Positions 44,713-54,046 are shown, counted from the first letter of the stretch. The stretch is DNA of 64,000 bases from Paraburkholderia dinghuensis (GCF_003837865.1 NZ_RQIS01000014.1:105439-169438), one strand, 5' to 3'. Made by a program: numbers and translations. The notes: generated by a model not told the origin, from the letters alone.

Positions 44713-45663
44713 ATGGAATTTTTCCGCATCCGCAAAGACATCCCGTTCATGAAGCACGCGTTGGTCTTCAACGCGGTTTCGCTCATCACGTTCGTTCTCG
44801 CGGTGTTCTTCCTGTTCCACCGCGGCCTGCATCTGTCGATCGAGTTCACGGGCGGCACGGTCATCGAAGTGCAGTATCCGCAAGCGCTCGAACTTGAGCC
44901 CGTGCGCGACACGCTCGCGAAGATCGGCTACGGCGACGCCCAGGTGCAGAACTTCGGCACCTCGCGCGACGTCCTGATCCGCCTGCCGCTCAAACCGGGC
45001 CTCAGCTCGGCGCAGCAGAGCGATCAGGTCATGGGCGCGCTCAAGGCCACGAATCCGCAGGTGCAGTTGCAGCGCGTGGAGTTCGTCGGTCCGCAGGTCG
45101 GCAAGGAGCTGGCCACCGACGGCCTGCTCGCGCTGGCGTGCGTGGTCGCGGGCATCATCATCTACCTGTCGTTCCGCTTCGAATGGAAGTACGCCGTGGC
45201 CGGCGTGATCGCGAACTTACACGACGTCGTGATCATTCTCGGCTTCTTCGCGTTCTTCCAGTGGGAGTTCTCGCTTTCCGTGCTCGCGGCCGTGCTCGCG
45301 GTGCTCGGCTACTCGGTGAACGAGTCGGTCGTTATCTTCGACCGGATCCGCGAGACCTTCAAACGTGAACGCAAGATGGCCGTCTCCGAAGTCATCAACC
45401 ACGCGATCACGAGCACGATCTCGCGAACCATCATCACGCACGGCAGTACGCAATTGATGGTGCTGTCGATGTTCTTCTTCGGCGGCCCGACGCTGCACTA
45501 CTTCGCACTCGCGCTGACGGTCGGTATTCTCTTCGGCATCTACTCGTCGGTGTTCGTGGCAGCGGCGATCGCGATGTGGCTCGGCGTGAAGCGCGAGGAC
45601 CTCATCAAGGACAAGAAGGAACGGCACGATCCGAATGATCCGAATGCGGGGGCGCAGGTTTAA
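44713..45663 (+). CDS. secF: Protein translocase subunit SecF
   Basis: Partner of SecD. 316 residues with TM1 near residues 16-35, periplasmic domain beginning LSIEFTGGTVIEVQ, and five C-terminal helices containing GYSVNESVVIFDRIRE and the ISRTIITHGSTQLMVL region. Ends at a strong terminator 24 bases downstream. Confidence 0.97.
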   Translation: MEFFRIRKDIPFMKHALVFNAVSLITFVLAVFFLFHRGLHLSIEFTGGTVIEVQYPQALELEPVRDTLAKIGYGDAQVQNFGTSRDVLIRLPLKPGLSSAQQSDQVMGALKATNPQVQLQRVEFVGPQVGKELATDGLLALACVVAGIIIYLSFRFEWKYAVAGVIANLHDVVIILGFFAFFQWEFSLSVLAAVLAVLGYSVNESVVIFDRIRETFKRERKMAVSEVINHAITSTISRTIITHGSTQLMVLSMFFFGGPTLHYFALALTVGILFGIYSSVFVAAAIAMWLGVKREDLIKDKKERHDPNDPNAGAQV

Positions 45664-45686
45664 GCGCTTCTTCGATTCGGCGAATG

Positions 45687-45718
45687 AAAAATGGCTCACG
45701 TAAGTGAGCCATTTTTTT
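45687..45718. terminator. Bidirectional terminator after secF
   Basis: AAAAATGGCTCAC / GTGAGCCATTTTTTT with loop GTAA. T-tracts exist on both strands, so it also serves the converging 55-residue gene. Confidence 0.93.
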
Positions 45719-45795
45719 ATCTGCCTCATGCGTGCAAAGCACGCGGAGAAGCGAGTCGTTGTTTGGCATTCTCGAGCTACCCAGCAGCGCTTGCC

Positions 45796-45963
45796 CTAAC
45801 GGCGCCTGACGAACAGAACATAGACGGCTGCAAACACGGCGGCAATGCCGATGTTCACGATCAGCCGTGCCACGAGCCGATCCTTGAAGAACAGTACGTC
45901 GACACCGACGATAACGGCTATCAACGCCAACACGTAAAGTACGGCAACCGCATTCCTTGTCAT
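45796..45963 (-). CDS. Small two-helix membrane protein (55 aa)
   Basis: Starts MTRNAVAVLYVLALIAVIV and contains two hydrophobic stretches (about residues 5-24 and 33-51) separated by DVLFFKDRLVARL, ending VRRR. The layout predicts a hairpin in the inner membrane. Codon use resembles neighbouring genes, and it converges with secF onto a shared terminator. The ribosome binding site is weak. Small proteins of this kind occur beside secF in related genomes as far as I recall; function is unknown. Confidence 0.65.
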   Translation of the reverse strand: MTRNAVAVLYVLALIAVIVGVDVLFFKDRLVARLIVNIGIAAVFAAVYVLFVRRR

Positions 45964-46201
45964 TGAATCACCCGTTCAAATACCTCGGATGCCACCTGCC
46001 CATCGCGTCGCCGGATTTGCTGCAAAGCGTCCGTTGAATTGCCGACAGGGGCAAGCGCGAGGAAACACCCGATGCAGGGCGACGGTCGTCGACCGGTTCA
46101 TTCCGCCCTTCGATCACGCCCTGGCGGCCGCCTCATCGCGCAGAAAATGCGGACGAAGCACCTTTACCGGATGCGACCACGTGTGTCCTCACCGCCCCGC
46201 C

Positions 46202-46801
46202 CTACTGCTTGATCCCTTCGGCTTGAATGTGCAGCCTGACTTCCATATTGAAGCCGTACTTCTTGCCCATGTCGACGCCAAAGTCCTCGCGATTGAACAC
46301 GCCCGAGGCCTCGACCCCGCACACCTCGCGCTTGAGCATCGGATGCTGCATGCATTTGAACGACACGATGTCGAGGTTGAGTGGCCGCGTCACGCCGTGC
46401 AGCGTGAAAGTGCCGATCACCTGCTTCGGCGTGTCGCCGTCGAAGACGATCTGCGTGCCCTTGAAGGTGGCCGTGGGGTACTTCGCCGAATCGAGAAATT
46501 CCGGCCCGGCGACGTGCTTGTCCAGCTCTGCGTTCCCCGTCTGCACCGAGGCCGGATCGACCGTGACGTTCACGGTGCCCGTCTTTGCGTCGCGATCGAG
46601 CGTGACCGTGCCCGTGGTCTTCGTGAACTTCCCGCGCCAGACCGAGAGTCCGGCCATGTGATCGGCTTCGAAGCTCGGGTAGGTGTGGTTCGGATCAAGC
46701 TGGTACGTGTCGGCGGCGAGCGCTGGAATGGAGTACGAAACGATGCACGCAACGGACGCAGCGGCAATTGCCTCTACAGTAACGCGGGACAAGGTCTTCA
46801 A
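46202..46801 (-). CDS. YceI-family periplasmic lipid-binding protein (first copy)
   Basis: 199 residues with a signal peptide (cleavage after about residue 30, PALAA) and one YceI lipocalin-like barrel: YQLDPNHTYPSFEADHMAG, KYPTATFKG, VIGTFTLHGVTRPLNLDI, VGVEASGVFNREDFGVD-like region and FNMEVRLHIQAEGIKQ. YceI proteins bind long-chain isoprenoids. It follows a second YceI gene (45 bases) and a cytochrome b561 on the same strand, so the three probably form an operon. Confidence 0.92.
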   Translation of the reverse strand: MKTLSRVTVEAIAAASVACIVSYSIPALAADTYQLDPNHTYPSFEADHMAGLSVWRGKFTKTTGTVTLDRDAKTGTVNVTVDPASVQTGNAELDKHVAGPEFLDSAKYPTATFKGTQIVFDGDTPKQVIGTFTLHGVTRPLNLDIVSFKCMQHPMLKREVCGVEASGVFNREDFGVDMGKKYGFNMEVRLHIQAEGIKQ

Positions 46802-46846
46802 AAGCGCCTCCCAGGGAGAAAGTTGAAGGTCCAGCAGACCGCCGCG

Positions 46847-47434
46847 CTAGGGGTGCGCGACGACGATGTGAAACTTGATGAGCACTTCGTCGGCGACCGT
46901 GGACGTGTCTTTCCATTCGCCCGTGCCCACGTTGAACGCGAGGCGATGGATCGGCAGCGTGCCGTCGAAGGTTTGCGTCGTGCCTTGCTGCGTGACGACG
47001 ATGGGCACGGCCACGGCCTCGGTGTGCCCCTTGAACGTGAGTTTGCCGTTCACGCGGAACTGGTTCGGACCGGTCGGCGCGATTGCATTCGAAACGAAGG
47101 TGGCCTGCGGATACGACTTCGCATCGAACCATTCGGGGCCGCGCACGGAGTCGTTATAGCTCGCATCGCCGAGATCGTAGCTGCCGACATCCACCGTGAT
47201 GCGCGCCGTGGCGGCCTGCGGTTTCGCGGGATCGAAGGCGATCTGGGCGTCGAATTTCGTAAAGCGGCCTTCCACCGGCACGCTCATCTGCCGCGAGATG
47301 GCGACGAGCGTACTCTTCGCCGCATCGATCTGCGCCTGCGCGTCGGCGCCGGACGCGAGCGCGGCGGCACAACCCGCCACGAGCGCCAGCATGGCCGCGG
47401 GACGGTATCGCGCCAACCCGAAACACGCCTTCAT
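46847..47434 (-). CDS. YceI-family periplasmic protein (second, divergent copy)
   Basis: 195 residues. Signal peptide MKACFGLARYRPAAMLALVAG with a possible lipobox-like GC at 21-22, mature part starting near AQAQIDAAKST. YceI features: SVPVEGRFTKFDAQIAFDP, YPQATFVSNAI, VNGKLTFKGHTEAVAVPIVV, FNVGTGEWKDTSTVADEVLIKFHIVV. Its start overlaps the stop of the b561 gene by 4 bases (ATGA), implying translational coupling. Only weakly similar to the first copy, so the two probably have separate roles. Confidence 0.9.
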   Translation of the reverse strand: MKACFGLARYRPAAMLALVAGCAAALASGADAQAQIDAAKSTLVAISRQMSVPVEGRFTKFDAQIAFDPAKPQAATARITVDVGSYDLGDASYNDSVRGPEWFDAKSYPQATFVSNAIAPTGPNQFRVNGKLTFKGHTEAVAVPIVVTQQGTTQTFDGTLPIHRLAFNVGTGEWKDTSTVADEVLIKFHIVVAHP

Positions 47435-47997
47435 GATCGTCCTCGTCTGAGCAAAGGAATCATCCGCGCAAGCAGCCCGTCGCGGTCCAGCCATTGATGC
47501 TTGAGCGCAGCCAGCACATGCGTCACGACGAGTGCAGCGAACGCATAGTTCAGCGCGACGTGAAGTCCGCGCAGGATCGGCTTCATGACCGGGTCGGGAC
47601 CGATCAGCATCGGCAGACGCACGAGCCCGAGATAAACGACAGGCACGTTGGCCGCGCAACTGAAAAGATACCCCGTCAGCGGTACGACAAACATCAGGAT
47701 GTACAGCAACACGTGCGTCCCGCGCGCCGCCGTGCGCTGCCAGCGCGGCATACCCTGCGGAAGCGCGGGTGAGCGGTGCGTCGCGGTCCACGCGACGCGC
47801 AGCACGGCGAGTCCGAACACCGTGACGCCCAGCCACTTGTGCCATGAGTAATAACGGAGCTTGGTGGGCGTTATTCCGGGTATCCCCGTCATCACCCAGC
47901 CGAGCGCGAACGCGCAAACGATGAGAAGCGCGATCAGCCAGTGCAGTGCAATCGCGGTGTGGGTGTAGTCGTCGGATGGGGCGAAATCGTGCGACAT
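47431..47997 (-). CDS. Cytochrome b561
   Basis: 188-residue inner-membrane dihaem cytochrome of the prokaryotic b561 family, with four helices. Candidate haem-ligand histidines include HWLIALLIVCAFALGW, SWHKWLGVTVFGLAVLRV, HVLLYILMFVVPLTGYLF and GLHVALNYAFAALVVTHVLAALKHQ. It may exchange electrons with quinone or scavenge superoxide. ATG 47997 (MSHDFAPSDDYTH) is preferred to an in-frame ATG 40 codons upstream. First gene of b561-yceI-yceI. The b561/YceI pairing is recurrent in bacteria. Confidence 0.92.
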   Translation of the reverse strand: MSHDFAPSDDYTHTAIALHWLIALLIVCAFALGWVMTGIPGITPTKLRYYSWHKWLGVTVFGLAVLRVAWTATHRSPALPQGMPRWQRTAARGTHVLLYILMFVVPLTGYLFSCAANVPVVYLGLVRLPMLIGPDPVMKPILRGLHVALNYAFAALVVTHVLAALKHQWLDRDGLLARMIPLLRRGRS

Positions 47998-48367
47998 CGA
48001 TCGAAATCCGTTCTGGTTCACCCGCGCGGCGCTCGTGCGTTGCAGCATCGCGTCGTGCGACGGGAACGCCAGCACAACAGCGCAGGCCGCTCGCTTCCAC
48101 GGATGTCCCGGTGGCAAACATCAGACCCGGCTGGCACCCGCCGATCGGGCAAACGTGGCACACTCCTGGCCCGTCATGCTACTCCAGTGCCGCACGTGGC
48201 GCCGGGGCGGCGAAAGGGCGACGAAAGACTGGCCGCGCTTGCCACCCTGCTTGCCGCAAGTCGCGCACGGTTCGCTGTTTGGTAACATGGCGCCGAGCCG
48301 CCGCGAACCTGTGTCGCGTGCGCCATCGCTGTTCGTCCCGTTCACGTCGTTTTGCGTATCTGCCCGC
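47998..48367. other. Divergent region between cytochrome b561 and pqiA
   Basis: 370 bases containing the two divergent promoters, which I cannot place precisely. TAACAT at 48283-48288 could be a -10 for the pqi genes. In-frame ATG codons at 48035 and 48287 extend the first pqiA frame but lack the family N-terminus. Confidence 0.4.
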
Positions 48368-49240
48368 ATGGCCCAGGAGCAACTCATCGCGTGTCACGAA
48401 TGCGACGCGCTCTTTCGCAAGCCGCGTCTCATTGGCCGGCAGGCCGCGCGCTGCTCGCGCTGCGGCGCAACCCTCTATAACAGCGGGTCCGCGCAACTCG
48501 ACCGCATCTGCGCGATGGCCGTCGCCGCGCTCGTCACGTTCATCATCGCCCAGTCATTTCCGATCATCGAACTCGACGCCAACGGCATCACGTCGGCATC
48601 GAGTCTCTTCGGCGCGCTCGTCATCCTGTGGGGCGAGGACATGCAGATCATCGCGCTGATGGTGTTCTGCGCCACCATCCTCTTTCCGCTCACCGAACTC
48701 GTCGCGCTGCTTTACGTGCTGTTGCCCGTGCGTCGCGGCTTCGTTCCGCCGGGCTTCAACCGGGTGCTGCGCGCCATCGAATTCGTGCGGCCCTGGGGCA
48801 TGCTCGAAGTGTTCATGCTCGGCGTGCTGATCACGATCGTGAAGATGGCAAGTCTTGCGCGCGTGATTCCGGAGACGGCGCTCTTCGCATTCGGCGCGCT
48901 CACGCTCATGTTCACCGTGGTCGTCACATTCGACGCTCGCACGCTGTGGGATATCGTCGATGACCTGCGCGAACGCGAGCCGACAAGGCGCGCGGGCGGC
49001 GGCGCGCCTGGGGGCGGACTTCCTGGCACGGGCGGGCCTCGCGGCCCTGCTGCACCCGATGCACCCACTACTCCCGCGAGCCCGGCCGGACACGGCGCGC
49101 CGCCCACACCCACGGCGGAGGCTGCGCCTGCGACACGCGCCACACGACCCCACCCGCTCACCGAACCCGAAATCCGGGACCGCGCGGGGACGAAGCCGCC
49201 GCGCGTCAACCCGAAGCCTTCGGGCCCGTCACCGCACTGA
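48368..49240 (+). CDS. pqiA: Paraquat-inducible protein A, first half-gene
   Basis: 290 residues. N-terminal zinc ribbon CHECDALF...CSRCGATL, then four membrane helices (residues about 48-205), matching one half of E. coli PqiA. The last 90 or so residues are a Pro/Gly/Ala/Thr-rich tail. PqiA is the inner-membrane part of the PqiABC system, which moves lipids across the envelope. Start ATG 48368 (MAQEQLIACHECD) is chosen because it places the zinc ribbon at the N-terminus; ATG 48287 remains possible. The second half is encoded by the next gene, 8 bases on. Confidence 0.88.
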   Translation: MAQEQLIACHECDALFRKPRLIGRQAARCSRCGATLYNSGSAQLDRICAMAVAALVTFIIAQSFPIIELDANGITSASSLFGALVILWGEDMQIIALMVFCATILFPLTELVALLYVLLPVRRGFVPPGFNRVLRAIEFVRPWGMLEVFMLGVLITIVKMASLARVIPETALFAFGALTLMFTVVVTFDARTLWDIVDDLREREPTRRAGGGAPGGGLPGTGGPRGPAAPDAPTTPASPAGHGAPPTPTAEAAPATRATRPHPLTEPEIRDRAGTKPPRVNPKPSGPSPH

Positions 49241-49248
49241 GGCACCCG

Positions 49249-49911
49249 ATGAAATACGTGACCGCCACCGCCGCCGGACTCGTCTCGTGCCACGCATGCG
49301 GACGCGTGCAGCCGCGCACGCGGCGAGGCGTGCCGGCGCGCTGCGCGCGCTGCGGCTCGACGCTGCACGAGCGCAACCCCGACAGCCTCATGCGCACCTG
49401 GGCGCTGCTCATCGCCGCGGCGCTGCTCTATATCCCCGCGAATCTGCTACCGGTCATGCACACGGCTTCGCTGACCGGCGACGAAGACGACACGATCATG
49501 AGCGGCATCGTGTACTTCTGGACCTCAGGTTCGTGGCCGCTCGCGATCATCGTGTTCATCGCGAGCATTCTGGTGCCGATGCTCAAGATCTTCGTCCTCG
49601 CGCTCCTTTCGATCACCGCGGGACGCCGCTCGAAGTGGCGCCCCGTCGAGCGCGCGAAGCTTTATCGGCTCGTGGAATTCATCGGCCGCTGGTCGATGCT
49701 CGATATCTTCGTCGTCACGCTGACCGTTGCGCTGGTACGCTTCCAGTCGCTCGCGGTGATCACGGCGCGTCCGGGCGCGATTGCGTTCGGCTCGGTCGTG
49801 ATCCTGACCATGCTGGCGTCCATGCAGTTCGATCCGCGCCTCATCTGGGATCCGTTCGACGACGATTCACAAAAGCCCGAGCAACACTCTCAGGATCACC
49901 CTCATGAATAA
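49249..49911 (+). CDS. pqiA: Paraquat-inducible protein A, second half-gene
   Basis: 220 residues, again a zinc ribbon (CHACGRVQ...CARCGSTLHERN) followed by four membrane helices, with RLVEFIGRWSMLDIFVVTL as in the family. In E. coli both halves form one polypeptide; here they are separate, adjacent genes. The stop overlaps the pqiB start by 8 bases, so translation is coupled. Confidence 0.92.
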   Translation: MKYVTATAAGLVSCHACGRVQPRTRRGVPARCARCGSTLHERNPDSLMRTWALLIAAALLYIPANLLPVMHTASLTGDEDDTIMSGIVYFWTSGSWPLAIIVFIASILVPMLKIFVLALLSITAGRRSKWRPVERAKLYRLVEFIGRWSMLDIFVVTLTVALVRFQSLAVITARPGAIAFGSVVILTMLASMQFDPRLIWDPFDDDSQKPEQHSQDHPHE

Positions 49912-51541
49912 TCCGAATGGGCCGACGCCGCCTTCCGCGGGCGGCCCGGTCCCGCCCGATCTTCCGGAACCGGAGATCGTCAAGCCACGGCGCTGGCTCC
50001 CCTCGCTCGTCTGGATCGTGCCGCTCGTGGCGGCGCTGATCGGCGTGGCGCTCGTGGTGAAGTCGGTGTCCACGCGCGGGCCGACGATCACGATCAGTTT
50101 CTCTAGCGCCGAAGGCCTCGAGCCCGGCAAGACGAAGGTGAAGTACAAGGACGTCGACATCGGTGCGGTGCGCACGATCAAGCTCTCGCCGAATCGCTCG
50201 CGTGTGCTCGTCACCGTCGAGCTGACCAACGACGCGGAAGCCTTCGCGGTAAAGGACAGCCGCTTCTGGGTCGTGCGCGCGCGCATCGGCGCCAGCGGCG
50301 TCTCGGGACTCAACACGCTGCTGTCGGGCTCGTACATCGGTGCCGACGCGGGCCACTCGGGCGAAACCGCGACGGACTTCACCGGACTCGATGGGCCGCC
50401 CCCGGTCACAATCGACGCGAAGGGCCACCGCTACACGCTGCGCAGCGAAACGCTCGGCTCGCTCGACATCGGCACACCCATCTTCTACCGGCGCATCCAG
50501 GTGGGCCAGGTGACCGGCTATTCGCTCGACAAGGACGGCACCGGCGTCACGGTCGGCGTCTTCGTGAGCGCGCCATACGACCAGTACGTCGGCACCAATA
50601 CGCGCTGGTGGCACGCGAGCGGCGTAGACGTGCGGCTCGACTCGAACGGCATCAAGGTGAACACGCAGTCGCTCGCGACCATCGTCGTGGGCGGCCTCGC
50701 GTTCCAGGCGCCGCCCGGCCAGTCCGCGGGTCCGCAGGCGCCCGACAGCGCCACGTTCTCGCTGGCCACCGACGAAACCGAGGCGATGCGCGAGCCAGAC
50801 GGCGCGCCGGTGCGCGTGGTCATGTACTTCAACCAGTCGCTGCGCGGGCTTTCGGTGGGCGCGCCGATAGACTTCCGAGGCATCGCGCTCGGCCAGGTCA
50901 CCGAAATCGGCGTCGAGTACGACCCGAAGGAGCACGACTTCACGATGCCGGTCGCGATCGATCTCTATCCGCTGCGCCTTTCGCGCCGCACGCGCGGCGA
51001 AACGCCGGCGGCGGGCACGCCGCAGGGGCGCGATCTGCTCAAGCGCCTGGTCGAGCGCGGGCTGCGCGGCCAGTTGCGCACCGGCAACCTGATCACGGGC
51101 CAGCTCTACATCGCGCTCGACATCTTCCCGAAGGTGAGCCCGGCGAAGGCCAATCTCGATCGCGACCCGATCGAGCTGCCGACCGTCCCGAACTCGCTGG
51201 AAGAGTTGCAGCTGCAGGTAGCCGACATCGCGAAGAAACTCGACAAGATTCCGTTCGACCAGATCGGCACGAACCTGAACGAGTCGATCAAGAACGCCAA
51301 CCAGCTCTTCGGCCAGGTGAACAACGAGGTGCTGCCGCAATTGCGCGGCACCCTCAGCGAAGCCCAGAAGACCTTCGGTGCGGCCCAGGCCACGCTGCAG
51401 CAGGACTCGCCGCTGCAGTCCGACGTGCATCAGGCGATGCAGGAACTGACGCGCACCCTCCAGTCGCTGAATTCGCTGTCCGACTATCTGGAACGCCATC
51501 CGGAATCGCTGCTGCGCGGCAAATCAGGAGACAAGCCATGA
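49904..51541 (+). CDS. pqiB: PqiB, MCE-domain intermembrane transport protein
   Basis: 545 residues. One N-terminal membrane helix (LPSLVWIVPLVAALIGVALVV), three MCE domains (starting near GPTITISFSSAEGLEPGKTKVKYK, then about residues 165 and 290) and a C-terminal helical needle region. PqiB hexamers form a periplasm-spanning tube for lipids. Preceded by the PqiA halves and followed by pqiC with a 4-base ATGA overlap. Confidence 0.95.
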   Translation: MNNPNGPTPPSAGGPVPPDLPEPEIVKPRRWLPSLVWIVPLVAALIGVALVVKSVSTRGPTITISFSSAEGLEPGKTKVKYKDVDIGAVRTIKLSPNRSRVLVTVELTNDAEAFAVKDSRFWVVRARIGASGVSGLNTLLSGSYIGADAGHSGETATDFTGLDGPPPVTIDAKGHRYTLRSETLGSLDIGTPIFYRRIQVGQVTGYSLDKDGTGVTVGVFVSAPYDQYVGTNTRWWHASGVDVRLDSNGIKVNTQSLATIVVGGLAFQAPPGQSAGPQAPDSATFSLATDETEAMREPDGAPVRVVMYFNQSLRGLSVGAPIDFRGIALGQVTEIGVEYDPKEHDFTMPVAIDLYPLRLSRRTRGETPAAGTPQGRDLLKRLVERGLRGQLRTGNLITGQLYIALDIFPKVSPAKANLDRDPIELPTVPNSLEELQLQVADIAKKLDKIPFDQIGTNLNESIKNANQLFGQVNNEVLPQLRGTLSEAQKTFGAAQATLQQDSPLQSDVHQAMQELTRTLQSLNSLSDYLERHPESLLRGKSGDKP

Positions 51542-52308
51542 CGTTCGACCGGGTCCCCGCGCGCCGCGCCGGAACCGCTGAAGAGCCGCGCTGCGCGGCC
51601 CTCACTTCCCTCGCGGTCCGACGTGCGGCACTGCCCCTTGCAGCGGCGATTGCCGTGCTGACGGGCTGCGCCTCGCCCGCGAGTCACTTTTACACGCTAA
51701 GCGCACCCGATGACGCGACGCAAGCGACCGCATCGACGCGAGGCGCCAACCCCGCGTGGCTGATCGAACTAGCGCCGGTCGACGTGCCGCCTCAGGTCGC
51801 GAAACCGCAGATCGTCGTGCAGACCGGCGCCACACAGGTGGATGTGCTCGAACAGCAACGCTGGGCGTCCATGCCCGGTGACGAGATCCGCCGCGCGCTG
51901 TCCGTCGACCTCACGCAGCGGCTCGACACGATCGACGTCTACGGCTCGCCGCGTCCCGAGGGCGTTCCGGTCTACCGCGTGAGCGTCAACGTGCAGCGCT
52001 TCGAGTCGTGGCCCGGCTCGCACGCGCTCATCGACGCCGTATGGAGCGTGCGTTCGCTCGCATCGCAGTCGCTCATGACGTGCCGCAGCGTGCTCAACGA
52101 ACCCGTCGGCGACGGCTACGATGCGCTCGTCGCCGGACACCGGCGCGCAGTCGAGGCGCTTTCGACGGCGATCGCGAGCGGCGTGCGCTCGCTTGCGGCG
52201 CAGCCACAGCCGATGACGCCACAGGAAGGTACGAAGGCCGCCGGCCATCAAAAGCCGATGAGCGCGATCGCCTGCCCGTCGGCGGCACCGGGCGTGGCGG
52301 CAGGCTAG
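51538..52308 (+). CDS. pqiC: PqiC-type outer-membrane lipoprotein
   Basis: 256 residues. Lipoprotein signal ending LTGCAS (Cys about residue 43), then the ABC-transport auxiliary domain (HFYTLSAPD, VDVPPQVAKPQIVVQTG, EQQRWASMPGDEIRRALS). PqiC anchors the PqiB tube at the outer membrane. ATG 51538 overlaps the pqiB stop. The N-region before the hydrophobic core (about 25 residues, Arg-rich) is longer than usual, so an internal start is possible. The C-terminal 40 residues are poorly conserved in character. Confidence 0.88.
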   Translation: MTFDRVPARRAGTAEEPRCAALTSLAVRRAALPLAAAIAVLTGCASPASHFYTLSAPDDATQATASTRGANPAWLIELAPVDVPPQVAKPQIVVQTGATQVDVLEQQRWASMPGDEIRRALSVDLTQRLDTIDVYGSPRPEGVPVYRVSVNVQRFESWPGSHALIDAVWSVRSLASQSLMTCRSVLNEPVGDGYDALVAGHRRAVEALSTAIASGVRSLAAQPQPMTPQEGTKAAGHQKPMSAIACPSAAPGVAAG

Positions 52309-52447
52309 TCCCGGCGCACGGGTAGCGCGGCGCGGCTCGCTGTAGCCCACGCTTTTCGAGTACCGGCCGCCGCCCGCGTCACGGTGCGCGGACCGGCGCG
52401 GCAACCCGCGTACAATAGCGCCTTCCTCGCAGCGTCCCTCCTCCTTC

Positions 52448-53749
52448 ATGTCCTTCGAATTCTTCGCCCCCTGCCCGCGCGGCCTCGAAACCGCGCTCGC
52501 CGCCGAACTGGCCGAAACCGCGCAACAGCGCCTGCCGCCCGGCGCTCTCGACGTCGGCGCCGAAGTGCCCGGCGGCGTGCATTTCCGCGGCAACTGGGCC
52601 GGCGGCATGGCCGCGAACCTGCATTCGCGCATTGCGAGCCGTGTGCTCCTGAAAATCGCCCAGCAGCCCTATCGCAGCGAGCAGGACATCTATGCGCTCG
52701 CGCGCGAACAGCGCTGGGAACAGTGGTTCTCGGCGAACGAGACGTTGCGCATCGACATCACGGCGATCAAGTCGCCGCTGCGCAGCCTCGAATTCGCGAC
52801 GCTGCGCGTGAAGGACGCGATCTGCGACCGCATGCGCGAGAAGTCGGGCGCGCGTCCGAGCATCGACACCGCGTTTCCGGACGTGCGCGTCTTCGCGTTC
52901 CTCACAGCGGGCGACTGCACGCTCTACCTGGACACCTCGGGCGAGCCGCTCTTCAAGCGCGGCTGGCGTCTCGACAAGGGCGCGGCACCGCTGCGCGAGA
53001 ACCTCGCGGCCGGCATCCTGCGCCTGACCGGCTGGACGCCCGGCACACCGCTGTTCGATCCGATGTGCGGCAGCGGCACGTTTCTGGCGGAAGCCGCGCA
53101 GGTCGCGCTCGACATCGCGCCGGGACTCACGCGCAGCTTCGGCTTCGAGCGCCTCAAGCAGTTCGACACGGCCGCGTGGCGCCATCTGAAAAGCGAAGCG
53201 AACACGGCGCGCAACACCGCGCAAAGCAAGGTGCGCGATCTGCACATCTACGGCAGCGACATTTCCGACTTGATGCTCGAAAAGGCTCGTGCCAACTTCA
53301 CACGCGCGGGCCTTGGCAACGTGCCACTCAAGCAGCTCGACGCGCGCAACATGACGCCGCCCGAAGACGCTCCGGGCATCCTCGTCGCGAATCCGCCGTA
53401 TGGCGAGCGGATCGAAGTGCGCGGACGTAACGCGCGCGGCGAAGCGCGGCCGACGGCGCGCGACCGCGATGAAGACGGCGAAGGCTTTCGCCGGGCCGAT
53501 ACCGACGCACCCGACGCCGAGTTCTTCAACGCGTTCGGCGACGCGCTCAAGCAGCGCTTCACGGGCTGGCGCGCGTTCGTGCTCACCTCGGACCGCAAGC
53601 TGCCGGGCCAGTTGCGCCTGCGCGAATCGGCGAAGACGCCGCTCTTCAATGGCGCGCTCGAATGCCGTCTGTTCCGCTTCGACCTGATCGCGGGCAGCGT
53701 TCGCCAGCGTCCCGCAGCAGGTGCCGCCGATACGGGTAACGAGGCCTGA
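52448..53749 (+). CDS. THUMP-domain RNA methyltransferase, RlmL (23S rRNA m2G2445) type
   Basis: 433 residues. N-terminal ferredoxin-like/THUMP region (MSFEFFAPCPRGLETALAAEL, GGVHFRG), then an SAM-dependent methyltransferase domain with DPMCGSGTFLAEAAQ and the catalytic ANPPYGER motif. Corresponds to the N-terminal half of E. coli RlmKL. The loop after NPPYGER is enlarged and Arg/Asp-rich (about residues 340-362). Stand-alone gene; TACAAT about 35 bases before the ATG is a possible -10. Confidence 0.9.
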   Translation: MSFEFFAPCPRGLETALAAELAETAQQRLPPGALDVGAEVPGGVHFRGNWAGGMAANLHSRIASRVLLKIAQQPYRSEQDIYALAREQRWEQWFSANETLRIDITAIKSPLRSLEFATLRVKDAICDRMREKSGARPSIDTAFPDVRVFAFLTAGDCTLYLDTSGEPLFKRGWRLDKGAAPLRENLAAGILRLTGWTPGTPLFDPMCGSGTFLAEAAQVALDIAPGLTRSFGFERLKQFDTAAWRHLKSEANTARNTAQSKVRDLHIYGSDISDLMLEKARANFTRAGLGNVPLKQLDARNMTPPEDAPGILVANPPYGERIEVRGRNARGEARPTARDRDEDGEGFRRADTDAPDAEFFNAFGDALKQRFTGWRAFVLTSDRKLPGQLRLRESAKTPLFNGALECRLFRFDLIAGSVRQRPAAGAADTGNEA

Positions 53750-54046
53750 GCCGGCGTTGCGGCGCGCTGCGAGACGCGCCGCAAGACGCGGAAGACCGCG
53801 GTACGCATCGCGATGCGGCCGCGGATAACCTTCGTACTCCACACCTGGCCCACGTGCCGATTCGGGGCCGGAGCACCTTTCAGCGCCTTGACCGCGCTTG
53901 GGCCGTTTAGCCGTCGCCTCGCAACAGGCGCACCACGCCGCCTGTACTGACAATACGTTGTCAGCAGCCCCTCGGCACACTCGAGATACGCCATCTGGCG
54001 CAGCCGCAGTATCCACTGTCAGCAGCCCGTACTCGAGGAGCGCATC

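Noticed and set aside
42535..44883. A 782-codon minus-strand frame opposite secD
   Set aside because: Antisense shadow of secD, Arg/His-rich with no recognisable domain.
48287..48367. Upstream start for the first pqiA gene (ATG 48287)
   Set aside because: It overlaps a candidate -10 element (TAACAT) and adds 27 residues before the conserved zinc ribbon.
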